Shown one piece after another: positions 25,995 through 36,455 of a stretch of DNA of 64,000 bases. Numbering within the stretch: position 1 is the stretch's first letter; every line of letters begins with the position of its first letter. Source of the stretch: Agromyces kandeliae (GTDB lineage Bacteria > Actinomycetota > Actinomycetes > Actinomycetales > Microbacteriaceae); assembly GCF_009674665.1 (NCBI RefSeq), contig NZ_WKJD01000006.1, positions 310,001 to 374,000 of the forward strand. The letters are read 5' to 3'. Under the pieces are notes generated by a model. That model had not been told where the DNA came from and ran no database searches. It saw only the letters and a program-made list of their open reading frames with translations. A program made the translations under genes and the position numbers.

Positions 25995-26690
25995 TCACGC
26001 GTCCGCATCTCCTCGGGCGATTCGCAGGCGGGTCTGGGCGAGCACCGAGATCGCGTCCACCGATCCCCCCGCCGCGCGGATCGCGCGAACCGCATCGGCG
26101 AGCGTCGAACCCGTCGTCACGATGTCGTCGACGAGCAGGAACCGCCGTCCGACGAGGGAGCGCGGCGCGGCGAACGACCCGTCGGAGTTGGCGCGCCGGG
26201 CCTCGCGGCCGAGCGCCGCCTGGTCGACGCGGTCGCCGGCCCAGAGGACGTCGGAGGGTGCGAACCCCGCCCGGCTGACGAGCATCCGGACCGGGTCGTA
26301 CCCGCGGGCCCGCCGGGCGCGGGCGGTGGAGGGGACGACGGCGATCTCGCGGGGGACGCCGTCGGCGAACGCCACCGCCGCAGCGCCGATCGCGCCTCGG
26401 AGCGCCCCGCCGAGGACTCGAGCGACGTCCGTTCGCCCCTCCTCCTTGAAGGCGCGGATGACGCGCGCGGGCGTGCCGGCGTACTCGAGCGCCGCCCACG
26501 TCGCGATGCCCGCACCCGCGCGATCGACCCGCACCGGGCGCGGCACGATCGCGGCGCGGCATCCGGCGCAGAGTCCCCTATCGGGTGCCGCGCACGCGGC
26601 GCACGCGACGGGCAGGAGCAGTGCGAGCGCGTCGAGCAGGGCGGCTCGCGCCGCGCCCGACCACGCTGTTCCGTGGGGCGAGGGGGTCAC
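25995..26690 (-). CDS. ComF-family phosphoribosyltransferase-like protein
   Basis: This 231-residue protein has an N-terminal four-cysteine zinc finger (Cys30, Cys33, Cys41, Cys44) and a type I phosphoribosyltransferase fold ending in the PRPP-binding loop LLVDDIVTTGST. ComF proteins are tied to DNA uptake in competent bacteria, but homologues occur in many species not known to be competent, and the substrate is unknown. The start is the GTG at 26690. It lies between hpf and lpqB, as Rv3242c does. No pilus-type uptake genes are in this window. Confidence 0.85.
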   Translation of the reverse strand: MTPSPHGTAWSGAARAALLDALALLLPVACAACAAPDRGLCAGCRAAIVPRPVRVDRAGAGIATWAALEYAGTPARVIRAFKEEGRTDVARVLGGALRGAIGAAAVAFADGVPREIAVVPSTARARRARGYDPVRMLVSRAGFAPSDVLWAGDRVDQAALGREARRANSDGSFAAPRSLVGRRFLLVDDIVTTGSTLADAVRAIRAAGGSVDAISVLAQTRLRIARGDADA

Positions 26691-26730
26691 GGATGAAGGA
26701 TGGCGTGCGCAGGCGGCCGCCGGCGCGCGG

Positions 26731-26768
26731 CGGGCACCGCCACCCCCGGCCGGGGTGACCGCCGCCCG
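26731..26768 (-). terminator. GC-rich hairpin after lpqB
   Basis: An inner stem CACCCC/GGGGTG (26741-26746 with 26752-26757) and an outer CGGGC/GCCCG pair lie 25 bases past the lpqB stop, at the end of the mtrA-mtrB-lpqB operon. Confidence 0.45.
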
Positions 26769-26792
26769 TGGGGAGGACCGGAGCGCGTGCCC

Positions 26793-28493
26793 TCAGCCGG
26801 TCTGCTGCGTCACGAGGAAGCGCAGCTCGCGAGCCTGCACCTGCCAGCCGACCCCCGCGCCGGTGGCGAGGTCGCCGTCCGAGGTGAGGATCCTGAGGTC
26901 GCGCAGGCTGTTCGCACCGTCGACCTGGATGCCCTGCGGCGGCCCGTCACGGGACTCGGCGGGCGTGCCGAGCTCCTGCACCGTCAGTCGCGTCTCGGAG
27001 TCGGAGGTCTGCGTCAGCGTCCCGACCGTGCGGGAGTCCAGCCAGGCGACGTCCAGCGGCGTGCCGCCGGACACGGCGAGCTCGAGCGTCACGGGCCCGA
27101 GCTCGACCGGGACGCCCGCCCCGTCGCGGACCACCGACGCGGCGACGAGGCGCGTGCGCGAGCCGTCGACGAGCAGCGCCGCCATGCGCGTGCCGTCTCG
27201 TGAGAGCTGGAGCGACACGATGCGGTCGGCGTTCCACGGCACGCCGATCTGGGCGCTCGACCCGTCCTCCGCGAACCAGGCGAGCTCGTCGGGCGCGTCG
27301 CGTGGCACCGACCACACCGTCCCGTCGACGTCGAGCGCGGGCGTGATGAGTCCGTCGCGGGGATCCAGGAGCACGGTGTCGGCGCCGGATCGCACGAAGT
27401 GCACGCCGTCGGCCGCGAGCACCGCCGCGGCCGTCGCGTCCGACCCGAGCGCGGCGCCGACCGGGCCGAGCGCCACGACCTGCTCGGACACGCCCTCGAT
27501 CGGGGTCACCTGGTCGCCCGCCGACGACAGGTAGCCGAAGGCCTCGCCGTCGTAGACGGCCGGACGCGGATCCACCCGCAGCGTCCGCTCCGGCAGGTCG
27601 GACGTCTCCGGGGCGCTCAGCGGCACGCCGTTCAGGGTGAGGGACACGTCGTCGACGTTCCGGACGGGCGCGAGGCTCTGCTCGAGCTGGTATCGCATGA
27701 GCTGGATGGTCCGCAGGTTGTCGAACGCCGGGCCGGTCAGGTCGACCTCCGCGGTCCCGCCGGTGACGGGGACGGTGGACTGCCCGAGCTGGACGCCCTC
27801 CGGGAAGGCGGATGCCACGCCCGGTGCGAGCCACTCGACGGGTCCCGCGAGCAGCGCCCGCACGATGCTGGTCTGGAGCGAGTCGCGGCCGGCGAACCAG
27901 CGCACGTCGGGGACGACGTACCGGAACTCCGGGTCGAAGAACGCGAGGCTGTAGTCGCGGTAGACCAGCCTGAAGCTGGTCTCGTCGATGAGGACGCCGG
28001 GTGGCGCGAGCGAGATCCGCCACTGCTCGTCGACCTGCTCGAAGCGGTACTCGAGTTGCACGGGCTCGGTCGATCCGGCCGCGATGTACTGGCCGTTCTC
28101 GGCGAGGCTCGCCTGCGGCACGACCCGCATCCGGATCAGGTCGTCGCCGAGCTGGGTGTACGAGCGGTCGGCGAGCACGTCGACCGACACCGCGGCACCC
28201 GACTCCCACTCGTCCGCGAACGTCGGCGTGAGGAACTGGCGGGCGATCTCGTAGTTGCCGCTGGGACTCGCGGCGGCGTCGATGAAGCCCTCGAGGATCT
28301 GCTGCTGGGTCGCGTCCTCGCGCGGTCCGCGCGGGAGCACGTCGACGTCGACGGGCTGCTCGGTGGCCTCGGGCTTGCCCTGGTTCACGACCCCGCTCGT
28401 GGGGATGGACACGCACCCGGCGAGCAGCGCGACGAGCGCCGCGGCGCCGAGCGCCGCCCGCGCCAGGCGCTCACGGACCGGGCGGCTAGACAT
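26793..28493 (-). CDS. lpqB: Lipoprotein LpqB, partner of MtrB
   Basis: This 566-residue lipoprotein has a signal peptide and lipobox LAGC with the modified Cys27. A GerMN-type domain follows (about 170-290), then a C-terminal beta-propeller-like region (about 300-560). LpqB binds the extracytoplasmic part of MtrB and tunes signalling through MtrA, with effects on cell-wall growth and division. I set the start at the ATG at 28493, which overlaps the mtrB stop by eight bases; the longer open frame runs through mtrB. The mtrA-mtrB-lpqB order is conserved in actinobacteria. Confidence 0.93.
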   Translation of the reverse strand: MSSRPVRERLARAALGAAALVALLAGCVSIPTSGVVNQGKPEATEQPVDVDVLPRGPREDATQQQILEGFIDAAASPSGNYEIARQFLTPTFADEWESGAAVSVDVLADRSYTQLGDDLIRMRVVPQASLAENGQYIAAGSTEPVQLEYRFEQVDEQWRISLAPPGVLIDETSFRLVYRDYSLAFFDPEFRYVVPDVRWFAGRDSLQTSIVRALLAGPVEWLAPGVASAFPEGVQLGQSTVPVTGGTAEVDLTGPAFDNLRTIQLMRYQLEQSLAPVRNVDDVSLTLNGVPLSAPETSDLPERTLRVDPRPAVYDGEAFGYLSSAGDQVTPIEGVSEQVVALGPVGAALGSDATAAAVLAADGVHFVRSGADTVLLDPRDGLITPALDVDGTVWSVPRDAPDELAWFAEDGSSAQIGVPWNADRIVSLQLSRDGTRMAALLVDGSRTRLVAASVVRDGAGVPVELGPVTLELAVSGGTPLDVAWLDSRTVGTLTQTSDSETRLTVQELGTPAESRDGPPQGIQVDGANSLRDLRILTSDGDLATGAGVGWQVQARELRFLVTQQTG

Positions 28494-30159
28494 CGCTGAC
28501 CTCCTGGATCGCGGACGCGTCGTCGACCCGCGGTCCGCCCCCTGCAGGTCCGGGCGCATCGGGATCCGCCGGTTCGAGCGGGAGCGGCGGGACGACGGTG
28601 CCGCTCTCGTCGTGCACTCGGGGAAGGACGAGGCGGAAGACCGTGCCCCGGCCCTCCCGCGACCAGACGTCGAGCGTGCCGCCGTGGGCGACCGCGTCCT
28701 CGAGCGAGATCGCAAGGCCGAGACCGGTTCCGCCGATGGTGCGTCGACGACTCGGATCCGCACGCCAGAACCGGTCGAACACGCGCTGGGCAGCCTCGTC
28801 GGACATGCCGAGTCCGTAGTCGCGGACCGAGAGCGCCACGGCGGTCGCGTTCGAGTCGACGGCGACGACGATGGGGCGTCCCTCACCGTGCTCGATCGCG
28901 TTGCCGATCAGGTTGCGGACGATGCGTCGGATCCGACGGGGGTCGACCTCCGCGTCGAGGTGCCCTCCGGGCGCCTCGAGGCGGAGCTCGCTGCCGCGCT
29001 CGTGCGCGAGCGACTGCATCGACTCGACGGACTCGGCGGCGAGGTTCACGAGGTTGGTCGGCTCCGTCTCGAGCTCGACCGAGCCCGCGTCGTACCGGCT
29101 GATCTCGAGCAGGTCGGCGAGCAGCGTCTCGAACCGCTCCGTCTGGGTCTTGAGGAGCTCCGCGGTCCGGGCGGTCGCGGGCGGGAAGTCCTCGCGCTGG
29201 CCGTACAGCACCTCGCCGGCGAGCCGGATGGTCGTGAGCGGCGTGCGGAGCTCATGCGAGACGTCGCTCACGAAGCGCTGCTGCATGACCGACAGCTCCG
29301 CGAGGTCGCGGATGCGTGCCTGGAGGGTGTCCGCCATGCCGTTGAACGACTCCGCGAGCGCCGCCAGCTCGTCCTCTCCCTTGGCGGGCAGCCGGACGCC
29401 GAGATCTCCCGCGGCCAGTCGCCGGCTCGTGGCCGAGACGGCCTGGATGGGCTCGATCACCCAACGGACGACGATGAGCGTGATCGCGCTGAGGAGCGCG
29501 ATCAGCGCGACCGCGCCGATCGCTCCGGTGAGCTGCATGAACGCGAGGGTCTGCGCGGCGTCCGCGAGGTCGTAGCCGATGTACAGCTCGTAGCGCCCGG
29601 CGCCCCCGGGGATCACCAGGTCCCTGCCCACCACGATGCCCGGGACCGGCTCGTCGTCGCCGCCGACCAGTTCGACCGACTGCCAGAACTGGGTCTCCGG
29701 GTTCTCCTGGACTCGCTCCCGGAGCTCGGGCGAGATCTTCCCGCCGAGGTCCGGACTGAGGAAGTCCGGAGGCGCGAGTGCGACCGGCGTCGTTCCGGGC
29801 GCACGGAACAGCGCGATGTCCGGGCTGCCGGAGACCCCGATCACCGTCTCGATCGCGTCGTTGGTGACGGCCTGCACGGTCGCCCGGTCGGCGGCGTCCG
29901 ATGAATCGAGGATGCCCTGGGCGGCTGCGGCTGCCGTCGCCGACGCTCCGAGCGCGTCCTCGACCTGGGCCTGGAAGAGGTTCGACGCGACGGTGAACGA
30001 GATCGTGAAGCCGATGACCAGGATCGCCAGGCTCGACAGCCCGAGCGTGATGAGCACGGTGCGGAACTGCAGCGACCGGCGCCACAGCGTCGAGAAGCGC
30101 CGGATGCGTTCGCGGAGCCATCCGGCGGCGCGCTGCGCCGGACCTGCCGCGGTGGACAT
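28486..30159 (-). CDS. mtrB: Sensor histidine kinase MtrB
   Basis: This 557-residue membrane kinase has a first helix (about 35-60), a sensor region outside the membrane (about 60-210), a second helix (about 215-240), a HAMP domain (about 240-295), the HisKA box FVSDVSHELRTPLTT with His302, and a HATPase domain (NLIGNAIEHG, then DYGLGMSDEA, then GGTGLGLAI). It phosphorylates MtrA and controls cell-wall hydrolase and division genes. It lies 13 bases after mtrA and overlaps lpqB by eight bases. The N-terminus is basic and cytoplasmic. Confidence 0.95.
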   Translation of the reverse strand: MSTAAGPAQRAAGWLRERIRRFSTLWRRSLQFRTVLITLGLSSLAILVIGFTISFTVASNLFQAQVEDALGASATAAAAAQGILDSSDAADRATVQAVTNDAIETVIGVSGSPDIALFRAPGTTPVALAPPDFLSPDLGGKISPELRERVQENPETQFWQSVELVGGDDEPVPGIVVGRDLVIPGGAGRYELYIGYDLADAAQTLAFMQLTGAIGAVALIALLSAITLIVVRWVIEPIQAVSATSRRLAAGDLGVRLPAKGEDELAALAESFNGMADTLQARIRDLAELSVMQQRFVSDVSHELRTPLTTIRLAGEVLYGQREDFPPATARTAELLKTQTERFETLLADLLEISRYDAGSVELETEPTNLVNLAAESVESMQSLAHERGSELRLEAPGGHLDAEVDPRRIRRIVRNLIGNAIEHGEGRPIVVAVDSNATAVALSVRDYGLGMSDEAAQRVFDRFWRADPSRRRTIGGTGLGLAISLEDAVAHGGTLDVWSREGRGTVFRLVLPRVHDESGTVVPPLPLEPADPDAPGPAGGGPRVDDASAIQEVSDV

Positions 30160-30172
30160 GGCGCGACCCGCC

Positions 30173-30853
30173 TCAGGTCGTGGCGCCGGCGCGATAGCCC
30201 ACGCCGCGGACGGTCATCACGATCCGCGGGTTGTCGGGGTCGTGCTCGACCTTGGCGCGCAGGCGCTGCACGTGGACGTTCACGAGTCGCGTGTCGGCCT
30301 TGTAGTGGTAGCCCCACACCTGCTCGAGCAGCATCTCGCGCGTGAAGACCTGCTGGGGCTTCGATGCGAGCGTGAGCAGCAGGTCGAACTCGAGCGGCGT
30401 GAGGTTGATGCGCTCGTCCCCGCGCCGGACCTCGTGTCCGGCCGCGTCGATCTCGAGGTCGCCGACCGAGATCGTGTCGACGACCGTGTCGGGCGCCGGG
30501 CGGAGCCTCGTCCGGATGCGGGCCACCAGCTCCTTCGGGTTGAAGGGCTTGACCATGTAGTCGTCGGCGCCTGACTCCAGGCCCTTGACGACGTCGGCGG
30601 TGTCGCTCTTGGCCGTCAGCATAATGATCGGCGTGCCGCTCTCGGCCCGGATGCGACCGCACACCTCGATGCCGTCCATTCCCGGCAGCATGAGGTCGAG
30701 GAGCACGAGGTCGGGCTTGGCGTCGCGGAACGCCGCGACCGCACCGCCGCCGTCGGCGCAGAACACCGGGTCGAACCCCTCGGTGCGCAGCACGATGCCG
30801 ATCATCTCGGCGAGGGCCGTGTCGTCGTCGACGACGAGTACGCGAGGCGTCAT
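30173..30853 (-). CDS. mtrA: Response regulator MtrA
   Basis: This 226-residue OmpR/PhoB-type regulator has a receiver domain (1-120) with the acidic pocket Asp9/Asp10, phosphoacceptor Asp53 (LVLLDLMLPGMDG) and TAKSDT, then a winged-helix DNA-binding domain (about 130-222, RLVNVHVQRLRAKVE). MtrA is usually essential and controls wall hydrolases, dnaA and osmotic responses in mycobacteria and corynebacteria. The start at 30853 follows ACGGAG; the long open frame beyond is a shadow of the opposite-strand gene. TACGCT about 55 bases upstream is a possible -10. Confidence 0.95.
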   Translation of the reverse strand: MTPRVLVVDDDTALAEMIGIVLRTEGFDPVFCADGGGAVAAFRDAKPDLVLLDLMLPGMDGIEVCGRIRAESGTPIIMLTAKSDTADVVKGLESGADDYMVKPFNPKELVARIRTRLRPAPDTVVDTISVGDLEIDAAGHEVRRGDERINLTPLEFDLLLTLASKPQQVFTREMLLEQVWGYHYKADTRLVNVHVQRLRAKVEHDPDNPRIVMTVRGVGYRAGATT

Positions 30854-30991
30854 GCGTTCGTTCTCCGTGGGTTCCGGCACGCGGACCGGGCGGCGGTCCA
30901 GTGGCACCAGCGTAGCCGTTCGAGGCGACGCGTCGGCCGTGGGCGGCCTGTGGCAGCATTGTGGAATCCCCCGGGAAGGAGCACGACGCAC

Positions 30992-32176
30992 GTGTCGGAT
31001 CAGCAGTGGCATCCCCCCGCTCCCCCGGCGAGCACCGGATACGGGCCGCCCCCGCTCCCCCCGGGCGCCGCCGTCCCGCCGTCGCCCGCGTACGGCGCAC
31101 CGACGCCGACCGGGTACGGCGCGCCGACCGGCGGATGGACCCCGCCGCCGAAGCCCGGCCTGCTGCCGCTCCGGCCCATGGGCTTCGGCACGCTGCTCTG
31201 GGCGCCGTTCCGGACCCTCCGGCGGAACCCCGCCCCGGTGTTCGGCACGGGCCTCGTCGTCCAATTGGCCTCCGTCGTCGCGACCGCCGCGGTCTTCGTG
31301 CCGTTCCTCGTCCTCGCGATCGGGCGCATCGAGTCGGCGAGCGCGGCCGACCTCGACGCGGTCATGGCCGGAACGATCGGATGGCTCGTCCTGCTGACGC
31401 TCGTCCCGCTCGCCGTCGGCGTCGTGGCCGGGGCGTTCCTGCAGGGCGTCATGGTCATCGAGGTCGCGAGCGGAACCCTGGGCGAGCGGCTCGGGTTCGG
31501 CGCGCTGTGGCGGCGCGCCGCGAGTCGGATCGGTCCGCTCATCGGCTGGACCCTGCTCGTGAGCGTCATCGTGCTCGGCGTCTTCGCCCTGCTCGCCACG
31601 ATCGTCGTCATGACGGCCCTCATCGCACCCGACCCGCTCGCGATCGCCGGCGTGCTGCTCGTCGTGATGCTGCTCCTGCTCGGGCTCGCCGTGCTCGCCG
31701 CGTGGCTGGGGACCAAGCTGGCGCTCGTGCCGAGCGTGATCGTGCTCGAGCGTGCGGGCATCGGGCAGTCGGTGCGACGCTCGTGGCAGCTCACGACAGG
31801 GCACTTCTGGCGCACCTTCGGCCTGATCCTCCTCGTCGGGCTCATCGTCTCGACGATCGCGCAGACCGTCGTGCAGGTGCCGATGCTCGGCGGCACGATC
31901 CTCGCCGTCATCCTCGACCCCACTGCGGGCGCCACGTACGAGGCGGTGACGATCGCCTCGACACTGGTGGGCACCGTCCTCTCGATCCTCATCGGCGCGA
32001 TCGTGGCCGTCGTGCAGGCCGCACTGATCGCGGTGATCTACATCGACCTCCGGATGCGCTCCGAGGGACTCGACCTCGAACTCGAGCGTCACGTGGAGGC
32101 GAGGGAGGCGGGCCGACCCGTGACGGACCCGTTCGCACCGGTCCCGACGGGCGATCCGACCCCGACGTGGTCCTGA
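30992..32176 (+). CDS. Multi-helix membrane protein, GDPD membrane-domain-like
   Basis: This 394-residue protein starts with a Pro/Gly/Tyr-rich cytoplasmic segment (1-60), then about six long hydrophobic helices, with VLERAGIGQSVRRSWQLTTG between helices. That pattern matches the membrane domain found with glycerophosphodiesterases and in many actinobacterial proteins; no phosphodiesterase domain is present. The GTG at 30992 has GGAAGGAG upstream. It heads a run of overlapping genes (DUF4129, DUF4350, MoxR, DUF58), in the order I recall for Rv3689-Rv3693, so it is probably a membrane partner of that module. Confidence 0.8.
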   Translation: MSDQQWHPPAPPASTGYGPPPLPPGAAVPPSPAYGAPTPTGYGAPTGGWTPPPKPGLLPLRPMGFGTLLWAPFRTLRRNPAPVFGTGLVVQLASVVATAAVFVPFLVLAIGRIESASAADLDAVMAGTIGWLVLLTLVPLAVGVVAGAFLQGVMVIEVASGTLGERLGFGALWRRAASRIGPLIGWTLLVSVIVLGVFALLATIVVMTALIAPDPLAIAGVLLVVMLLLLGLAVLAAWLGTKLALVPSVIVLERAGIGQSVRRSWQLTTGHFWRTFGLILLVGLIVSTIAQTVVQVPMLGGTILAVILDPTAGATYEAVTIASTLVGTVLSILIGAIVAVVQAALIAVIYIDLRMRSEGLDLELERHVEAREAGRPVTDPFAPVPTGDPTPTWS

Positions 32177-32835
32177 CCGCGCTCGCGCGGCTCGAGCCGC
32201 CGCTCGACCCCGACGCGCCCGAGGCGCGCCGCTGGGTGGTCGACGAACTCGCCGATCCGGTCTACCGCGCGGCCGAACCGACGCTCTTCGACCTCGCGGC
32301 GCAGGCGGTGCGCGACTGGATCGCGAGTCTCTTCAGCGGCGCCTCCGGGCTGCCGGTTCCGACGCTCGCGCTCATCGCGGTGCTCGTCGTCGCCGGGCTG
32401 GTGGGCCTCGGCCTCCTCGTGTTCGGGCTCCCGCGCCTGCGACGACGCGCGCCCGCCGGGATCGCGCTCTTCGACGACGACGACCTCCGTGATGCCGCGA
32501 CGCTCCGCGTCGCGGCCGAGCGGGCCGCGGCGTCCGGCGAGTGGGCGCTCGCGATCGAGGAGCGCTTCCGAGCGCTCATGCGCGCCCTCGTCGAGCGCGA
32601 ACTCGTGCGCGTGCACCCCGGCACGACGGCGCACGGGATGGCTCGCGCGGCGGCCGTGCCCTTCCCGGCACACGGGCCCGCAGTCGAGCACGCCGCCGAC
32701 GCGTTCGACGGAGTGCGCTACCTCGGCCGCACCGGCGACGCCGACGCGTACGCCGAGGTCGCCGCACTCGACGCCGAACTCGGCAGGGCGCACCCGCTCA
32801 CCGCACCGACGACGCCGATCGGAGCCGGAACGTGA
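32167..32835 (+). CDS. DUF4129 domain-containing membrane protein
   Basis: This 222-residue protein has one strong helix (about 58-85) and a C-terminal DUF4129-type domain (about 105-200, with EWALAIEERFRALMRALVE and HPGTTAHGMARAA). DUF4129 proteins are constant neighbours of MoxR/DUF58 genes; the domain is predicted to bind or process partners at the membrane. The GTG at 32167 lies inside the preceding gene (10-base overlap), and the stop overlaps the next start, so the whole run is probably translated in a coupled way. Biochemical function is unknown. Confidence 0.82.
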   Translation: MVLTALARLEPPLDPDAPEARRWVVDELADPVYRAAEPTLFDLAAQAVRDWIASLFSGASGLPVPTLALIAVLVVAGLVGLGLLVFGLPRLRRRAPAGIALFDDDDLRDAATLRVAAERAAASGEWALAIEERFRALMRALVERELVRVHPGTTAHGMARAAAVPFPAHGPAVEHAADAFDGVRYLGRTGDADAYAEVAALDAELGRAHPLTAPTTPIGAGT

Positions 32836-34099
32836 GCGCCGCTCGCGAGGCCGAGACCGCGTCGACGGCTCGCACCCGATCCGACCGGCCGGCCCCCGCG
32901 ATCACGCCCGGCGTGCGCCGAACGCTCCGACGCGGGCGGACCTGGATCGTCATCGCGCTCGCACTCCTCGCCGGCGCCCTGGTCCTGGTCGTCGTCCAGG
33001 GCGCGGTCCGAGCGCCCGGGTCTCCGCTCGCGGCCGACAACCCGGCGCCCGGCGGCGCGCAGGCGCTCGCCCGCGTCCTCGCCGACCGGGGCGTCGAGGT
33101 CGGCCAGGTGCGCAGCCTCGATGGCGCGCTCGACGCCGCACGCGGCGGAGCGACGATCCTCCTGCACGACGACCTCGGAGTGCTCGATCGCGAGCGCGTC
33201 CGCGAACTCGCCTCCGTCGCCGACCGCATCGTCGTGGCGCGGCCGGACTTCGCCGCCCTCGAGGTCCTCGCGCCCGGAGTCCGACTCGCCGGGGCCGCGG
33301 GAGACGCTCCCGCGGACGCCGCGTGCGCACTGCCGGCCGCCGACCGAGCCGGCGCGCTCTCCGACGGTCAACGCCTGCTGGCGATCGACGATGACGCCGA
33401 GGCATCCGGATTCGCGGGCTGCTTCCCGTCGGGCGATGGATTCGCCGTCGTCGCCGGGACCTCCCCCGACGGCGCCGAGGTGGTCCTGGTGGGCGCCACG
33501 ACGCCGTTCGCGAACGAGACGATCGACGAGGCCGGCAATGCGGCCCTCGCGATCGGCCTGCTCGGAGAGCGCGACGCGGTCGCCTGGTACCTCCCCGGGC
33601 CCGGTGACGCGGATGCCGCGGACGCGCCGAGCCTCGCCGAGCTGACTCCGGGCTGGGTGAGCCCGGTCCTCGTCCTCCTCGTGGTGGTCACCGTCGCCGC
33701 GGGGATCTGGCGAGGTCGGCGATTCGGCCCGCTGGTCGTCGAGGACCTCCCCGTGCACGTCCCGGCATCCGAGACCGGCGAGGGCCGGGCTCGCCTCTAC
33801 GCGAGGGGCTCGGCGAGGCTGCGTTCACTCGACCAGCTGCGGATCGGCTCCATCCGGCGACTGGCCGCCGCACTCCGCCTGCCGCGGTCGGCCGAGGTCG
33901 ACGCCGTGGTCGCGGCCGCAGCGAGCACGACCGGACGACCCGCGGCGTCCGTTCGCGCACTGCTCGTCGACGCCGAACCGCAGGGCGACCGAGACCTGGT
34001 CCGCCTCGCTCGCGACCTCGACGGACTCGAACGCGCCGTGCACGCCGCGATCTCACCCGATCAGGCCCTCGAAGCCACCGACCCGACAGGAAGGCGACC

Positions 34100-34103
<4 letters not shown>
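32832..34103 (+). CDS. DUF4350 domain-containing membrane protein
   Basis: This 423-residue protein has a cytoplasmic Arg-rich start, a helix at about 37-55, a large extracytoplasmic alpha/beta region (about 60-265) of the DUF4350 type (AADNPAPGGAQALARVLADRG), a second helix (about 278-298), and a cytoplasmic helical tail. The fold resembles glutamine-amidotransferase-like domains, but no catalytic residue can be assigned. The GTG at 32832 overlaps the previous stop (GTGA), and its own stop overlaps the moxR ATG. It corresponds by position to Rv3691. Confidence 0.82.
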
Positions 34104-35071
<968 letters not shown>

Positions 35072-35073
35072 CG

Positions 35074-36408
35074 ATGGCGCTCACCGGACGTTTCAGCCTG
35101 CTCGTCGCCCTCGGCGTCGTGCCCGTCGTGCTGCTCGGCAGCGATGCGGGCGCCGCATGGGCGGCCCTCGTGGTCTGGCTGGTCGTCGCGATCGGACTGG
35201 GCGCGATCGACCTCGCGATCGCGGCATCCCCGCGCCTGATCGCCGTCGAGCGCGAACTTCCGCCGCGGCTTCGCCTCGGCGAGACGGTCCGGTCCGAGCT
35301 GGTGCTCAGGAACCTCGGACGGCGGAGGCTCCGCGCGGAGGTGAGGGACGGCTGGCCGCCGTCGGCCGGCGTCCACGGGCGCAACCGCGCTCGCGTCGAC
35401 GTCCCCGCCGCCGAGGGGCGGCGAGTGGTGCTCGCACTCACGCCGACCCGCCGCGGCGACCGCGTCACCGGAGCCGTCACGGTCCGTTCGCATGGGCCGC
35501 TCGGCCTGTGGGCCCGGCAGGCGACCCTTGCGGCGCCCGGCCGGATCCGCGTGCTGCCGCCGTTCCACTCCCGGGCGCATCTCCCCTCTCGCCTCACCCG
35601 ACTGCGCGAGCTTGACGGAAGGACTCCGATCCTCATCCGCGGCCAAGGAACGGAGTTCGACTCCCTTCGCGAGTACGTGCGCGGCGACGACGTGCGATCG
35701 ATCGACTGGCGAGCCACCGCACGCCGGTCCGATCCGGAGTCGCCCGGGTCTGCGAAGCTCATGGTCCGCACGTGGCGGCCGGAACGCGATCGGCGGATCG
35801 TGATCGTCGTCGACACGTCGCGGACGGCGGCGGCGCGCATCGGCGACGAGCCGCGCCTCGACACCGCCTACGAGGCGGCGCTCCTGCTCGCCGCCCTCGC
35901 CACGCACGCGGGCGACCGCGTGGACCTGCTGCTGTGGGACCGCCGGCTGCGCGGGCGCGTGCACGGTGCGAGCGGCCCGGACCTGCTCGCGCGCATGGTC
36001 GACGCGATGGCGGACGTCGACGCGGAGCTCATCGAGGCCGACTGGGCGGGGGTTCCCGCGCAGATCCGCGGGGTGACGAGCCGCCGCGCGCTCGTGGTCC
36101 TCCTGACCGCGGCGGACTCGACCGGCAGCGCACGCGGCCTGCTCTCCGTGCTCCCCGGACTCGCGTCGCGGCATCGCGTCGTCGTCGCATCCGTGGCCGA
36201 CCCGACCCTCGAGGCCGCCGTCCGGCGTCGCGACGAGCTCGCCGACGTCTACGCGGCCGCGGCGGCCGAGCGGACCCGTCTCGATGCCGATCGCGTGGCG
36301 GCGGCCGTTCGACGGCTCGGCGCGTCGACCGTGGCCGCCGGCCCTGCCGACCTTCCCCCGGCGCTCGCCGACCGGTACCTCGAGCTCAAGGCCGCCGGGC
36401 AGCTGTAG
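35074..36408 (+). CDS. DUF58 domain-containing protein, MoxR partner
   Basis: This 444-residue protein has two N-terminal membrane helices (about 5-50), a beta-rich domain, the DUF58 core (about 190-260, with GTEFDSLREYVRGDDVRSIDW), and a von Willebrand A-like region in which RIVIVVDTSRTA resembles a MIDAS motif (DxSxx). DUF58 proteins are the usual partners of MoxR ATPases. The ATG lies two bases after the moxR stop. It matches Rv3693 in order. It ends in front of the convergent SpoIIM-like gene. Confidence 0.88.
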   Translation: MALTGRFSLLVALGVVPVVLLGSDAGAAWAALVVWLVVAIGLGAIDLAIAASPRLIAVERELPPRLRLGETVRSELVLRNLGRRRLRAEVRDGWPPSAGVHGRNRARVDVPAAEGRRVVLALTPTRRGDRVTGAVTVRSHGPLGLWARQATLAAPGRIRVLPPFHSRAHLPSRLTRLRELDGRTPILIRGQGTEFDSLREYVRGDDVRSIDWRATARRSDPESPGSAKLMVRTWRPERDRRIVIVVDTSRTAAARIGDEPRLDTAYEAALLLAALATHAGDRVDLLLWDRRLRGRVHGASGPDLLARMVDAMADVDAELIEADWAGVPAQIRGVTSRRALVVLLTAADSTGSARGLLSVLPGLASRHRVVVASVADPTLEAAVRRRDELADVYAAAAAERTRLDADRVAAAVRRLGASTVAAGPADLPPALADRYLELKAAGQL

Positions 36409-36455
36409 CGGGTGCCGCGGCGATCACCGGTCGCGAGTCGTCCGGCGATCGCACG

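Noticed and set aside
25995-26690. Evidence for a natural competence system from the ComF-like gene
   Set aside because: ComF-family proteins occur in many bacteria not known to be competent, and no other competence gene is in the window. It was not used as proof that GGATGCC is an uptake word.
36409-36455. Terminator between the convergent DUF58 and SpoIIM-like genes
   Set aside because: I could not find a stable perfect stem; only short, imperfect GC pairings are present.
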